Assembly (NCBI RefSeq): GCF_030646155.1
Contig: NZ_JAUTDN010000025.1
Span: forward strand, 1-64,000
Direction: 5' to 3'
Length of the DNA stretch: 64,000 bases
Source: Conexibacter sp. CPCC 205762
GTDB lineage: Bacteria > Actinomycetota > Thermoleophilia > Solirubrobacterales > Solirubrobacteraceae
In this document: one piece after another, positions 27,171-34,604 of the stretch
Layout: every line of letters starts with the position of its first letter
Position numbering within the stretch: the first letter of the stretch is position 1
The notes under the pieces: generated by a model
Databases searched by the model: none
Told to the model about the DNA's origin: nothing
The model's input: only the letters and a program-made list of their open reading frames with translations
Program-made: the position numbers and the translations under genes

Positions 27171-28219
27171 GCGGGCGCCTCGCTGCGGGCGGCGCCGGCG
27201 GCGATCGCGGCGGCTTCGGCGGCGGAGCGCCAGAGCGGGGTCGTCGCGGTCTCGACGCGGACGGCGTCGGCGGGGAGGCCGGCGGCGCCGTCGCTGGTGA
27301 GCAACTCCAGCTCGGGCTCGGTCAGCGAGCCGTGGCGCTCCAGCAGGACGGCGGCGGGCTCGGGCTGCGCGCGGGCGACCAGCTCGGGCGCGGCCTCCTC
27401 CAGCAGCGCGGCGTGGGCGAGCGGCGCCTGCCAGCCGGCCAGCACGCGCTCTCCCCCGCTGCCGCGCACGACGAGCGTCGGGAAGCCGTAGCGGAGATGC
27501 TCGCCGTCGGGCTTGGCGGCGCCCGGATTGGGGCCGGCGCCGGTGCGGCCGATCACCTCGGCGCGCGGCCTGCGGGTCTGCGCCCAGTCGGCCTCCAGCG
27601 CCGCCGCGACACGCGCGCTCACGGCGTCGACCAGCAGGCGATCGAGGTCGAGCGCCGGGATGCCGCGCAGCGCGACGTCGGCGTCAGCCGAGCCGCGGGC
27701 GAGGCCCCGCAGGGCGCCCACGTCAGCCGAGCCACGGGCGAGGCTCCGCAGGGCGCCCGCGTCAGCCGAGCCGCGGGCGAGGCCCCGCAGGGCTGCGGCG
27801 ACCCGCGCGTCCGAGTCGGCCGGCTCGCCGCCGACGAAGACCGCCTCGCGCAGGCGCCGCAGCACGGCCTCGGCCACGAGCGGGCCCTGGGCCTCGGCCG
27901 CCTTCGCGGCGCGGCTGGCGGGCAGCGTCGAGCTGTGCATCCAGGCGAGCCGAGCGGTCACGGGCGCGCGCGTGTGGGCGGCGACCTCCAGCCAGCCGGC
28001 GCGGAACTCCTCCGCGTCGGCGACGGGATCTCTGCCCGGATGGGTCCGCGCGAGGTCGTCGACCTGCACGCCGAAGACCCGCCGCCAGGCGAGCTGGTCG
28101 CCGTAGCGCGCTCTCAGCCAGCGCAGCAGCGGCTCGCTCGACCACGACCAGATGCAGCCGGGGTCGGTGTACTCGACCACCTCGGCGAGCGGGGCCGGCG
28201 TCGCCGTCGAGGGCGTCAT
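27167..28219 (-). CDS. DsbA-family protein (thioredoxin-fold)
   Basis: A 350-residue protein whose N-terminus 'LAEVVEYTDPGCIWSWSSEPLLRWLRARYG' resembles the DsbA-like/FrnE thioredoxin-fold group with a 'DPxCxWSW' active-site region; the second Cys of a CxxC pair is absent, so classic disulfide exchange is doubtful. 'RYGFPTLVVRGSGGERVLAGWQ' is the cis-Pro region. There is no signal peptide, so it is cytoplasmic. A 39-base tandem repeat (three copies) forms an insert in the helical domain. Its place between the flavin reductase and the acyl-CoA-dehydrogenase-like oxygenase suggests an isomerase or thiol role in that pathway. Confidence 0.65.
   Translation of the reverse strand: MTPSTATPAPLAEVVEYTDPGCIWSWSSEPLLRWLRARYGDQLAWRRVFGVQVDDLARTHPGRDPVADAEEFRAGWLEVAAHTRAPVTARLAWMHSSTLPASRAAKAAEAQGPLVAEAVLRRLREAVFVGGEPADSDARVAAALRGLARGSADAGALRSLARGSADVGALRGLARGSADADVALRGIPALDLDRLLVDAVSARVAAALEADWAQTRRPRAEVIGRTGAGPNPGAAKPDGEHLRYGFPTLVVRGSGGERVLAGWQAPLAHAALLEEAAPELVARAQPEPAAVLLERHGSLTEPELELLTSDGAAGLPADAVRVETATTPLWRSAAEAAAIAAGAARSEAPA
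27683..27799 (-). repeat. In-frame 39-base tandem repeat in the DsbA-like gene
   Basis: Three copies of a 39-base unit starting GTCAGCCGAGCCGCGGGCG, differing at a few positions, encode 13-residue units of the A-L-R-G-L-A-R-G-S-A-D-A-G type. The array lies in the inserted helical domain of the thioredoxin fold. Confidence 0.88.
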
Positions 28220-29481
28220 CGGCCGCTCCCGGCGCCGCCGCCTGCCGAGGCCGCCGCCCGCCGCAGCGCGGCCGCGCCGAGCTGGGTCAGGATCGTGTCC
28301 GACTGGGGCGTGTGGACGCGGCCGGTGAGCGCGTCACGGTGGTGGCGTTCGAGCGGGTTGCGCCGCGTCAGGCCGGGGTTCCCGGTCAGCTTCAGGCCCT
28401 GTTCGATCGCGGCGATCGCGTTCGTCGTCGCGACGTGCTTGGCCAGCAGCGCGCGCGACGCGTCGCCGCCGGACTCCAGCGACGAGGCCGCGTCGCGGAC
28501 GAGCAGCCGCGCCGTCTCCAGCAGCGTCTCGATCTCGCCGACCGCCTCCTGGAAGCGCGGCAGCGTCGCCAGCGGTCTGCCGAGGTTGGTCGGCGTGCGC
28601 TCGTTCAGATAGCGCGTCAGCCAGTCGCGCGCGGCGAGCGCGACGCCGAGGTAGTTGGCGGCGATGAACAGCGCCGCGCGGCCGCGCGAGGCGACCGCCG
28701 CCGGCTCGTTCCAGTCGGCCGGCGGGCGGATGTCGACCGCGTGCGACGCCGGCAGCACGACCCGCTCGAAGATCACGTCGTCGCTGCGTGAGGCGCGCAG
28801 GCCGATGTGGTCCCACGTCTGCTCGACGCGGTAGCCGTCGGCCGGCGTCTCGACCAGGAACTGGCCGACGCGCGGCTCCTCCTCGTCGGTCCGCCCCCAC
28901 ACCAGCAGCCACCGCAACGCGGGGATGCCGGTGCAGTAGGTCTTGTGGCCGCGCAGCTCCCAGCCGTCGCCGATCTCGCGGCCGACCGTGTCCGGCAGCC
29001 CGCCGCGAGCCGGCGTGCCGAGCTGCGGCTCGACCCGCAGCGCGTTGATCAGCGCGCCCTCCTCGACGGCCGAGCGCAGCACGCGCTCGCGCACCGCAGC
29101 CGGCCAGCGGCTGCCGGCGAGCGACAGGTCGGCGTGGAAGACGTACTGCCACACGAGCACGAGCCCGACCGACGGGTCGGCCGCGCCGACCCGCTCCAGC
29201 ACGCGCACCAGCGTCGGCAGGTCAGCCGCGCCGCCGCCATACGCCGCCGGCACGCGCAGGGCGGTGACGCCGAGCGCGTGGAGCGCGTCGAACGCCTCGT
29301 GCGGGAAGGAGCCGTCGCGGTCGTGCTCGGGCGCGCGCTCGGCGATGCGGGCGAGCGCCTGGTCCAGGCGCGGGTCGCCGAGGATCGCGGCGGCGGGCGC
29401 CGCGCTCGGCGCGGCGGCGGAGCGCGCGGCGTCCGAGCCGGCGCCCGCTCCGTCGTTGGTCTGATGGTCTGGTTGGCTCAT
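28216..29481 (-). CDS. Acyl-CoA dehydrogenase-like flavin monooxygenase (DszC/SfnB type)
   Basis: A 421-residue acyl-CoA-dehydrogenase-fold protein: 'FPHEAFDALHALGVTALRVPAAYGGGAADLPTLVRVLERVGAADPSVGL', 'WELRGHKTYCTGIPALRWLLVWGR', 'TWDHIGLRASRSDDVIFERVVLP' and 'KLTGNPGLTRRNPLERHHRDALTGRVHTPQSD'. The last stretch ('NPLERHHRD...HTP') marks the subgroup working with FMNH2 and oxygen (DszC, SfnB-like) rather than CoA thioesters, and a flavin reductase is in the same operon. It likely hydroxylates an S- or N-containing substrate. The N-terminus is an Ala/Ser-rich extension. ATGA overlaps to both sides. Confidence 0.8.
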   Translation of the reverse strand: MSQPDHQTNDGAGAGSDAARSAAAPSAAPAAAILGDPRLDQALARIAERAPEHDRDGSFPHEAFDALHALGVTALRVPAAYGGGAADLPTLVRVLERVGAADPSVGLVLVWQYVFHADLSLAGSRWPAAVRERVLRSAVEEGALINALRVEPQLGTPARGGLPDTVGREIGDGWELRGHKTYCTGIPALRWLLVWGRTDEEEPRVGQFLVETPADGYRVEQTWDHIGLRASRSDDVIFERVVLPASHAVDIRPPADWNEPAAVASRGRAALFIAANYLGVALAARDWLTRYLNERTPTNLGRPLATLPRFQEAVGEIETLLETARLLVRDAASSLESGGDASRALLAKHVATTNAIAAIEQGLKLTGNPGLTRRNPLERHHRDALTGRVHTPQSDTILTQLGAAALRRAAASAGGGAGSGR

Positions 29482-30434
29482 CGCGCGGCCTCCTGCGCGT
29501 GATCGGTCGGGGACGGGTCCAGCAGTGCGCGCACGCGCAGGGTCGCGTCGAGCTGCTCGCCGAACGGCACGCCGCGCTGGGTCTGGTTGAGGCAGATCTC
29601 CTCGACGCCGAGGTCGAGCGCCTCCAGCCGCGCGACGTCGCCGGCGATCTGCTCGGGGCTGCCGGCGAGCGGGGAGCGGGCGTCGAGGTCCGTCTCGCTC
29701 ACCTGCGTGTGCAGCCGCAGGTGGACCGGCAGCGGCGCGCGGCCCAGCTCGGCGGTCGCGGAGCGGAAGGCGCGCAGCTTACGCTCCAGCCCCTCCCACG
29801 TGTCGTCGAGCCCGCCGACCGGCAGCCAGCCGTCGGCGAAGCGGGCGGCGCGCGCGATCCCGGCCGGCGCGTTGGCGCCGACGTAGACCGGCACGCCGCC
29901 GGGCTGCGCCGGCTTGGGCCCCTGCAGCGACGGCGGGATCGCGTAGAAGCGGCCGTCGAAGGAGACCGGGTCCGGCCCCCAGGTCGCGCGCATCGCGCCG
30001 ACGTGCTCCTCGAAGCCGGCCCCGCGCCGCTTCCACGGCACCTCGGCGGCCTCGTACTCGGCTCTCATCCAGCCCTGCCCCACGCCGAGCCGCAGCCGCC
30101 CGCCGCTGAGCTGGTCGACGGTCGCGACGCGGCGGGCGAGGATCGCCGGCGGCTGCAGCACCGCGACGACGATCGCCGTGATCAGGCCGACGCGCTCGGT
30201 CACGGCCGCGACGGCGGCGAGCACCTCGAGCTGGTCGTAGAGCGTTCTCTGGTGGTCGGGCGGGTGGCCGGTCGCGCCGCTGGCGTCGAGCGGGACCGGA
30301 TCGACCGGCCACAGCACGCGCTCGGTGACGGCGAGCGTGTCGATCCCGGCCGCCTCCGCGGCGCGGGCGGCGGCGAGGATCCCGCGCGCGGTCGCGCGCG
30401 GGCCCGACTGCGGGAGCTGGATCGCCAGCCTCAT
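29478..30434 (-). CDS. LLM class flavin-dependent oxidoreductase
   Basis: A 318-residue luciferase-like protein. 'MRLAIQLPQSGPRATARGILAAARAAEAAGIDTLAVTERVLWPVDP' and 'RVATVDQLSGGRLRLGVGQGWMRAEYEAAEVPWKRRGAGFEEHV' are family hallmarks; 'PVYVGANAPAGIARAARFADGWLPVGG' completes the barrel. The 'GVGQGWMR.EYEA' and 'PWKRRG' motifs are typical of F420-dependent members (TIGR03619-like), so F420H2 rather than FMNH2 may be the cofactor. It sits between the transporter permease and the acyl-CoA-dehydrogenase-like oxygenase with ATGA overlaps on each side. Confidence 0.82.
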   Translation of the reverse strand: MRLAIQLPQSGPRATARGILAAARAAEAAGIDTLAVTERVLWPVDPVPLDASGATGHPPDHQRTLYDQLEVLAAVAAVTERVGLITAIVVAVLQPPAILARRVATVDQLSGGRLRLGVGQGWMRAEYEAAEVPWKRRGAGFEEHVGAMRATWGPDPVSFDGRFYAIPPSLQGPKPAQPGGVPVYVGANAPAGIARAARFADGWLPVGGLDDTWEGLERKLRAFRSATAELGRAPLPVHLRLHTQVSETDLDARSPLAGSPEQIAGDVARLEALDLGVEEICLNQTQRGVPFGEQLDATLRVRALLDPSPTDHAQEAAR

Positions 30435-31504
30435 GCGGTCGCCTCCTTCGCGGCGCTCGCCGCGGCCTGCGCGGGCGTCGCCTCCGCCGCCGCGCCGGGC
30501 GCCGCCGCGGGGTGCGCCGTCCCTGGCGGGCTCTCGGCGAGCGCCGCCGCCTCTGCCGCGGCCGCCGCCGCGCGCGTCCGCTGGCGCGCGACGACGCGCG
30601 TGACGATCACGGCGACCAGCAGCGAGCCGCCGTAGAAGACCTGCTCGACCCAGCCGGTGTAGCCGAGCAGCTGCAGGCCGGTGACGCCGGTCACGAGGAA
30701 GTAGACGGCGACGAACGTGCCCCAGACGTTGAACTGACCGGGCTTGATCGTCGTCGAGCCGAGGAAGGCGGCCGCGAACGCCGGCAGCAGGAACGAGTTG
30801 CCGGCGTCGGAGGCGGAGGCGCCGGTCAGGCCGACGAGCACGATCCCGGCCAGCGACGCCAGCAGCGAGCCGGCGATCAGCGCGCCGGCGCGGTAGCGGT
30901 CGGGCCGCAGGCCGGCGAGCCGCGCGACCTCGTGGCCGCGCCCGGCGAAGACGAGGTGCCGGCCGCGCGGCGTCTGCTCGACGAAGAACCACAGCGCGAA
31001 GCCGACCGCGACCGCGATGTAGAAGGCGACCGGCAGCCCGAACAGCTGTGCGGAGACCGTGTCGATCAGCGGCTGCGAGACGCCGCCGCGCGGCGCGGTC
31101 CCGGCGATGCCGGCGGAGATGCCGGCGATCAGCGTCGCCATGCCGAGCGTGACGACGATCGACGGGACGCCGAAGCGCAACGTGATCAGCGCGTTGGCGC
31201 TCCCGACCAGCAGCCCGATCGCGAGCACCGCGACGAGCGCCAGCAGCAGCGGCCAGCCCTGCTCGGCATTCAGGTAGACGAGCAGCGTCGCCGAGACCGA
31301 GACGACCGCCCCGACCGACATGTCGAACTCGCCCGCGAGCAGCACGACGACGACCGCCAGCGCGACGATCAGCAGCGTCGACTGCGAGCCGAAGATGATC
31401 TGCGCGGTCGCGATGTCGCGGAACGCCGGCTCGGCGATCACGAACCCGAGCGCGACGAGCGCCCACGCCCCGAGCAGCCCGTAGCGCTCGACCGCTTCAG
31501 ACAT
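30431..31504 (-). CDS. Sugar-type ABC transporter permease (RbsC-like)
   Basis: A 357-residue permease of the ribose class: 'QSTLLIVALAVVVVLLAGEFDMSVGAVVSVSATLLVYL', 'LGMATLIAGISAGIAGTAPRGG', 'VFAGRGHEVARLAGLRPDRYRAGALIAGSLLASLAGIVL' and 'GNSFLLPAFAAAFLGSTTIKPGQFNVWGTFVAVYFL'. The end is an Ala/Pro-rich tail of about 50 residues after the last membrane helix, unusual for the family. It overlaps the tandem ATPase gene by eight bases. With that ATPase and the binding protein it forms a complete importer. Confidence 0.87.
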   Translation of the reverse strand: MSEAVERYGLLGAWALVALGFVIAEPAFRDIATAQIIFGSQSTLLIVALAVVVVLLAGEFDMSVGAVVSVSATLLVYLNAEQGWPLLLALVAVLAIGLLVGSANALITLRFGVPSIVVTLGMATLIAGISAGIAGTAPRGGVSQPLIDTVSAQLFGLPVAFYIAVAVGFALWFFVEQTPRGRHLVFAGRGHEVARLAGLRPDRYRAGALIAGSLLASLAGIVLVGLTGASASDAGNSFLLPAFAAAFLGSTTIKPGQFNVWGTFVAVYFLVTGVTGLQLLGYTGWVEQVFYGGSLLVAVIVTRVVARQRTRAAAAAAEAAALAESPPGTAHPAAAPGAAAEATPAQAAASAAKEATA

Positions 31505-33335
31505 GTGCTGCCTCCTTCTCGTAGATGTGGCCGAACGACAGCTCGGCGATCCGCTCCTCGCTCACCTCGTCGCCGCGCAGCTCGGCGACCAGCCGGCCGC
31601 CGTGCAGCACCAGCACGCGATGGCAGAGGTGGGCGAGGTCCTCGCCCTCGGCGCTGGCGATCAGCACCCCGGCGCCACGCTCGGCCGCCTGCTCGATCCG
31701 CGCCATCAGCTCGTGCTTGGCGGCGACGTCGACGCCCTGCGCCGGCTCGTGCAGCAGCAGCACGCGCGGGTCGAGCTGGAGCCACTTCGCCAGCAGCGCC
31801 TTCTGCTGGTTGCCGCCGCTGAGCTGGCCGAGCTGCAGCCGCTCGTCGGGCGGCACGACGCCGACCCTCGCGATCAGCTCGCGCACGGCATGGCGCTCGG
31901 CGCGCCGATCGATCCGCCCGACGCGCGCGAAGCGGCCGAGCGCCGGCAGCGACACGTTCGCCGCGACCGACAGCTCCGGCACCCCGCTCTGCCGCCCGCG
32001 GTCAGCCGGCAGCAGCGCCACCCCCGCCGCGACCGCGCGTGACGGGTCGAGCGCGGTGGCCTCGATCCGCACGTCCGCGCCGCGATTTGCGCCAGTCGCG
32101 CCGCGATTTGCGCCAGTCGCGCCGCGATTTGCGCCAGCCGCGCCGCGATTCTGCGCGTGTGCGCCGGCGATCGTGACGATCCCGCCGCGCGCGCCGCCGG
32201 AGCCGAACAGCAGGTACGGCAGCTCGTCGAACCCGGAGCCGGCGAGGCCGGTCACGCCGACGATCTCGCCGGCGCCGACGGTCAGCGACAGGTCGCGCAC
32301 GACGCGGCCGCGCAGGCCCTCGGCGCGCAGCACGGGCGCGCCGGCCGCGGCCGGCGCCGCCAGCGACGGGTAGAACGCCTCCAGCCGCTGGCCGAGGATC
32401 AGCTCCACGAGCGCGTCCTTCGTCAGCGCGTGCGCGGACGCATCGCGGGCCGGCGCGTCGGGCGCGGGCGTGCCGGGGGCGGGCGCGTCGGGCGCGGGGG
32501 CGCCCGCCAGCGGCCGCGTGACGACGTGGCGGCCGTCGCGCAGGACGGTGACGCTGTCGGCGAGCGCGAGCACCTCCTCCAGCCGGTGGCTGACGTAGAC
32601 GACCGCGGTGCCGCCGGCAGCGGCCGTGCGGACGGCCGCGAACAGCCGCTCGACGTCCTCCGCCGGCAGGAAGGCGCTCGGCTCGTCCAGCACGAGCACG
32701 CCGCCGTCGTCGGGCAGCTCCAGCAGCGCGCGCACGATCGCCACGAGCGCGCGCTCGAGCTGCGACAGCTCGCGCAGCGGGCGGCGCACGTCGACCTCGA
32801 CGCCGAAGCGCGCCAGCGCCTCCGTCGCCCGCCGCCGCTCGCGCCGCCACGGGATCCGGCCGCCGCCGGCCGTCGCCCAGCGGCCGACGAGCAGGTTGTC
32901 GATCACCGGCGCCTCCTCCTCCAGCGCCAGGTCCTGGTGGACGAAGGCGAGCCCGTGGGCGCGCAGGTCGGCCGCCCTCACGGGCAGCGCGACCGGCCTG
33001 CCGGCGAGCGCCAGGCGCCCGCCCGCGTCCGGCGCGTGCACGCCGGCCAGGACCTTGATCAGCGTCGACTTGCCGCAGCCGTTGCGGCCGACGAGCGCGC
33101 GGATCTCCCCGCGCGCCAGCGTCAGGCCGACGTCGTGCAGGACGCGCACGGCGCCGAACGTCTTCGAGATCCCGGCCGCGTCGAGCGCGGGGGCGGCGGC
33201 GTCACGCGCAGGGGCCGCCGCGTCGAGCGCGGGGGCGGCGGCGTCACGCGCAGGGGCCGCCGCGTCGAGCGCGGGGGCCGCGGCGTCACCCGCGGGGGCG
33301 GCGTCGCGCGCGGAGGGGGCGCCGGGCGCGGTCAC
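31497..33335 (-). CDS. Sugar-type ABC transporter ATPase with two domains and three repeat tracts
   Basis: A 612-residue tandem-NBD ATPase, about 100 residues longer than RbsA-type relatives because of low-complexity inserts. Domain 1: Walker A 'GRNGCGKST', variant signature 'LSQLERALVAI', Walker B 'VLVLDEPSAFLP', H-loop 'VSHR'. Domain 2: 'VTGLAGSGFDELPYLLFGSGG', signature 'LSGGNQQKALLAKW', and Walker B 'VLLLHEPAQGVD' with His for Asp. Inserts: a D-A-A-A-P-A-L repeat at residues about 10-50, an A-P-D-A-P-rich inter-domain linker, and the 21-base-family repeat in domain 2. GTG at 33335 overlaps the binding-protein stop (GTGA). Confidence 0.86.
   Translation of the reverse strand: MTAPGAPSARDAAPAGDAAAPALDAAAPARDAAAPALDAAAPARDAAAPALDAAGISKTFGAVRVLHDVGLTLARGEIRALVGRNGCGKSTLIKVLAGVHAPDAGGRLALAGRPVALPVRAADLRAHGLAFVHQDLALEEEAPVIDNLLVGRWATAGGGRIPWRRERRRATEALARFGVEVDVRRPLRELSQLERALVAIVRALLELPDDGGVLVLDEPSAFLPAEDVERLFAAVRTAAAGGTAVVYVSHRLEEVLALADSVTVLRDGRHVVTRPLAGAPAPDAPAPGTPAPDAPARDASAHALTKDALVELILGQRLEAFYPSLAAPAAAGAPVLRAEGLRGRVVRDLSLTVGAGEIVGVTGLAGSGFDELPYLLFGSGGARGGIVTIAGAHAQNRGAAGANRGATGANRGATGANRGADVRIEATALDPSRAVAAGVALLPADRGRQSGVPELSVAANVSLPALGRFARVGRIDRRAERHAVRELIARVGVVPPDERLQLGQLSGGNQQKALLAKWLQLDPRVLLLHEPAQGVDVAAKHELMARIEQAAERGAGVLIASAEGEDLAHLCHRVLVLHGGRLVAELRGDEVSEERIAELSFGHIYEKEAAHV
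32076..32159 (-). repeat. Dispersed 21-base repeat family, array B (ABC ATPase)
   Basis: Four 21-base units, plus strand CGCGCCGCGATTTGCGCC plus AGT, the last one imperfect. The coding strand reads GGCGCAAATCGCGGCGCG plus a codon, giving G-A-N-R-G-A-T. It lies in the second ATPase domain between 'GIVTIAGAHAQ' and 'DVRIEATALDPS', replacing a normally short loop. Confidence 0.9.
33180..33304 (-). repeat. In-frame 21-base (42-base higher-order) repeat at the ATPase N-terminus
   Basis: About six 21-base units alternate between two types, GTCGAGCGCGGGGGCGGC plus three bases and GTCACGCGCAGGGGCCGC plus three, giving a 42-base higher-order period. They encode D-A-A-A-P-A-L and D-A-A-A-P-A-R. The sequence differs from the GGCGC-type family but shares the 21-base period. 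Confidence 0.85.
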
Positions 33336-34513
33336 TTCTCCAGCCCCCAGACGTCTCTTCTGTAGTAGGAGCCGTAGTCGACGCCGTACCACTCGGTGTC
33401 GTCCTCACGGTCGACGTTCAGGTCCTGGACGTTCTCCTCGGTGAACAGCTTGAAGCCGATCTGCGGGTCCTCGACCAGCTCCTCGCCGGCCCACTGGCGC
33501 ATCACGTTGTCGGCGAGCGCGTAGCCGAGCCAGACGTTGGGGCCGCCGACGTCCATCTTGAACGGCGTCCCCTTCTTCAGGTTCTGCATCTGCGGCACGA
33601 TCGTGTTGAAGCCGGCGAGCTTCACTCTCTGGCCGGCGCCGGCCTGCTGGACGCCGCTCATCGCGTACAGCGCCTGGCTGTCGAACGCGGTGATCACGTA
33701 GCTCGTCTGCGGATTCGAGAGGATCGAGGTGCGCGCGACGTTCGCGAGCGCGTCGGAGGCGCTGGCGCCGCCGCCGGTCTGCTCGACCTGCTTGTACTCG
33801 AATCTGCAGTCGGGGCAGTCGGCCTCGATCACTCTCTGGAAGCCCTCGCGCTCGAACGTCGACGACGGGATCGCCGGCGTCTCGATGAAGACGCCCTGCG
33901 CCTTGCCGTCGGAGTCGGCGATCGCCCACGCCGCCAGCAGCTCGCCGACGCGGCGGTAGTCGTAGGAGACGTCGAGCGCGAGTCCGTCGACGCTCGGCTG
34001 CTCTCTCGGCTGGCCGGTCACGAGCGAGAAGAACGGGATGCCGGCGTTCTTCGCTCTCTTCACCTGCGCCGCGAACTGGACGGCCGGGAAGCCGTCGCCG
34101 AGCACGATCGCGTCGGCCTTGCCGGCGATCGCGAGGTCGAAGCCCTTGACGTGCTCGGGGATCGAGCCCTTCGTGTCGTAGACGCGCAGCTCGGCGCCGT
34201 TGGCCGCCCACGCCTCTCTCGCAGCCTCGACCCACTGTCTGAGGATCGGGTCCTCGACGTTGCCGATCCACCAGACCGTCTTGCCTCTGGCGGAACTGGT
34301 GTCGAACGCCGGCGGCGCTACGAATCTGGGCGTCTCGCTCGCCTCGGCGACGATCGCCTTGGCGGCATCGACCCCGCTGGAGCTGGAGGTCGTGGAGCCG
34401 CTCGCGGCGGTCGCGCTGGAGGGGTCGTCGCTGCCGCAGGCGGTGAGGGCCGCGGCGGCGAGCAGCGCCGTCGCGGTCGCGGCGATCGTGGTCAGTCGGG
34501 AGCTGTTGAGCAT
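33332..34513 (-). CDS. Substrate-binding lipoprotein (Peripla_BP_4, RbsB-like)
   Basis: A 393-residue exported binding protein. Signal peptide 'SSRLTTIAATATALLAAAALTAC' with lipobox 'LTAC', then a Ser/Ala/Thr linker. The mature protein shows 'GKTVWWIGNVEDPILRQWVEAAREAWAANGAELRVYDTKG', 'KADAIVLGDGFPAVQFAAQVKRAKNAGIPFFSLVTGQ' and 'TSYVITAFDSQALYAMSGVQQAG'. The ligand is unknown; the operon's hydantoinase and oxygenase genes suggest an N- or S-heterocycle rather than a sugar. AGA dominates many Arg positions. It lies 91 bases downstream of hyuB, the only real gap in the ten-gene operon. Confidence 0.87.
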   Translation of the reverse strand: MLNSSRLTTIAATATALLAAAALTACGSDDPSSATAASGSTTSSSSGVDAAKAIVAEASETPRFVAPPAFDTSSARGKTVWWIGNVEDPILRQWVEAAREAWAANGAELRVYDTKGSIPEHVKGFDLAIAGKADAIVLGDGFPAVQFAAQVKRAKNAGIPFFSLVTGQPREQPSVDGLALDVSYDYRRVGELLAAWAIADSDGKAQGVFIETPAIPSSTFEREGFQRVIEADCPDCRFEYKQVEQTGGGASASDALANVARTSILSNPQTSYVITAFDSQALYAMSGVQQAGAGQRVKLAGFNTIVPQMQNLKKGTPFKMDVGGPNVWLGYALADNVMRQWAGEELVEDPQIGFKLFTEENVQDLNVDREDDTEWYGVDYGSYYRRDVWGLEK

Positions 34514-34604
34514 CGGTCCTGGTGTCGGTCGGAGGGATCGGGGGAGCGCGACCGGCGGAGGCCGGTCGTGCGACGGGGACTCGGGGATCTGCTGCTGCGG
34601 CGGG

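Noticed and set aside
27167..28219. Secreted disulfide oxidoreductase DsbA
   Set aside because: There is no signal peptide or membrane anchor and no CxxC pair, so periplasmic disulfide formation is unlikely.
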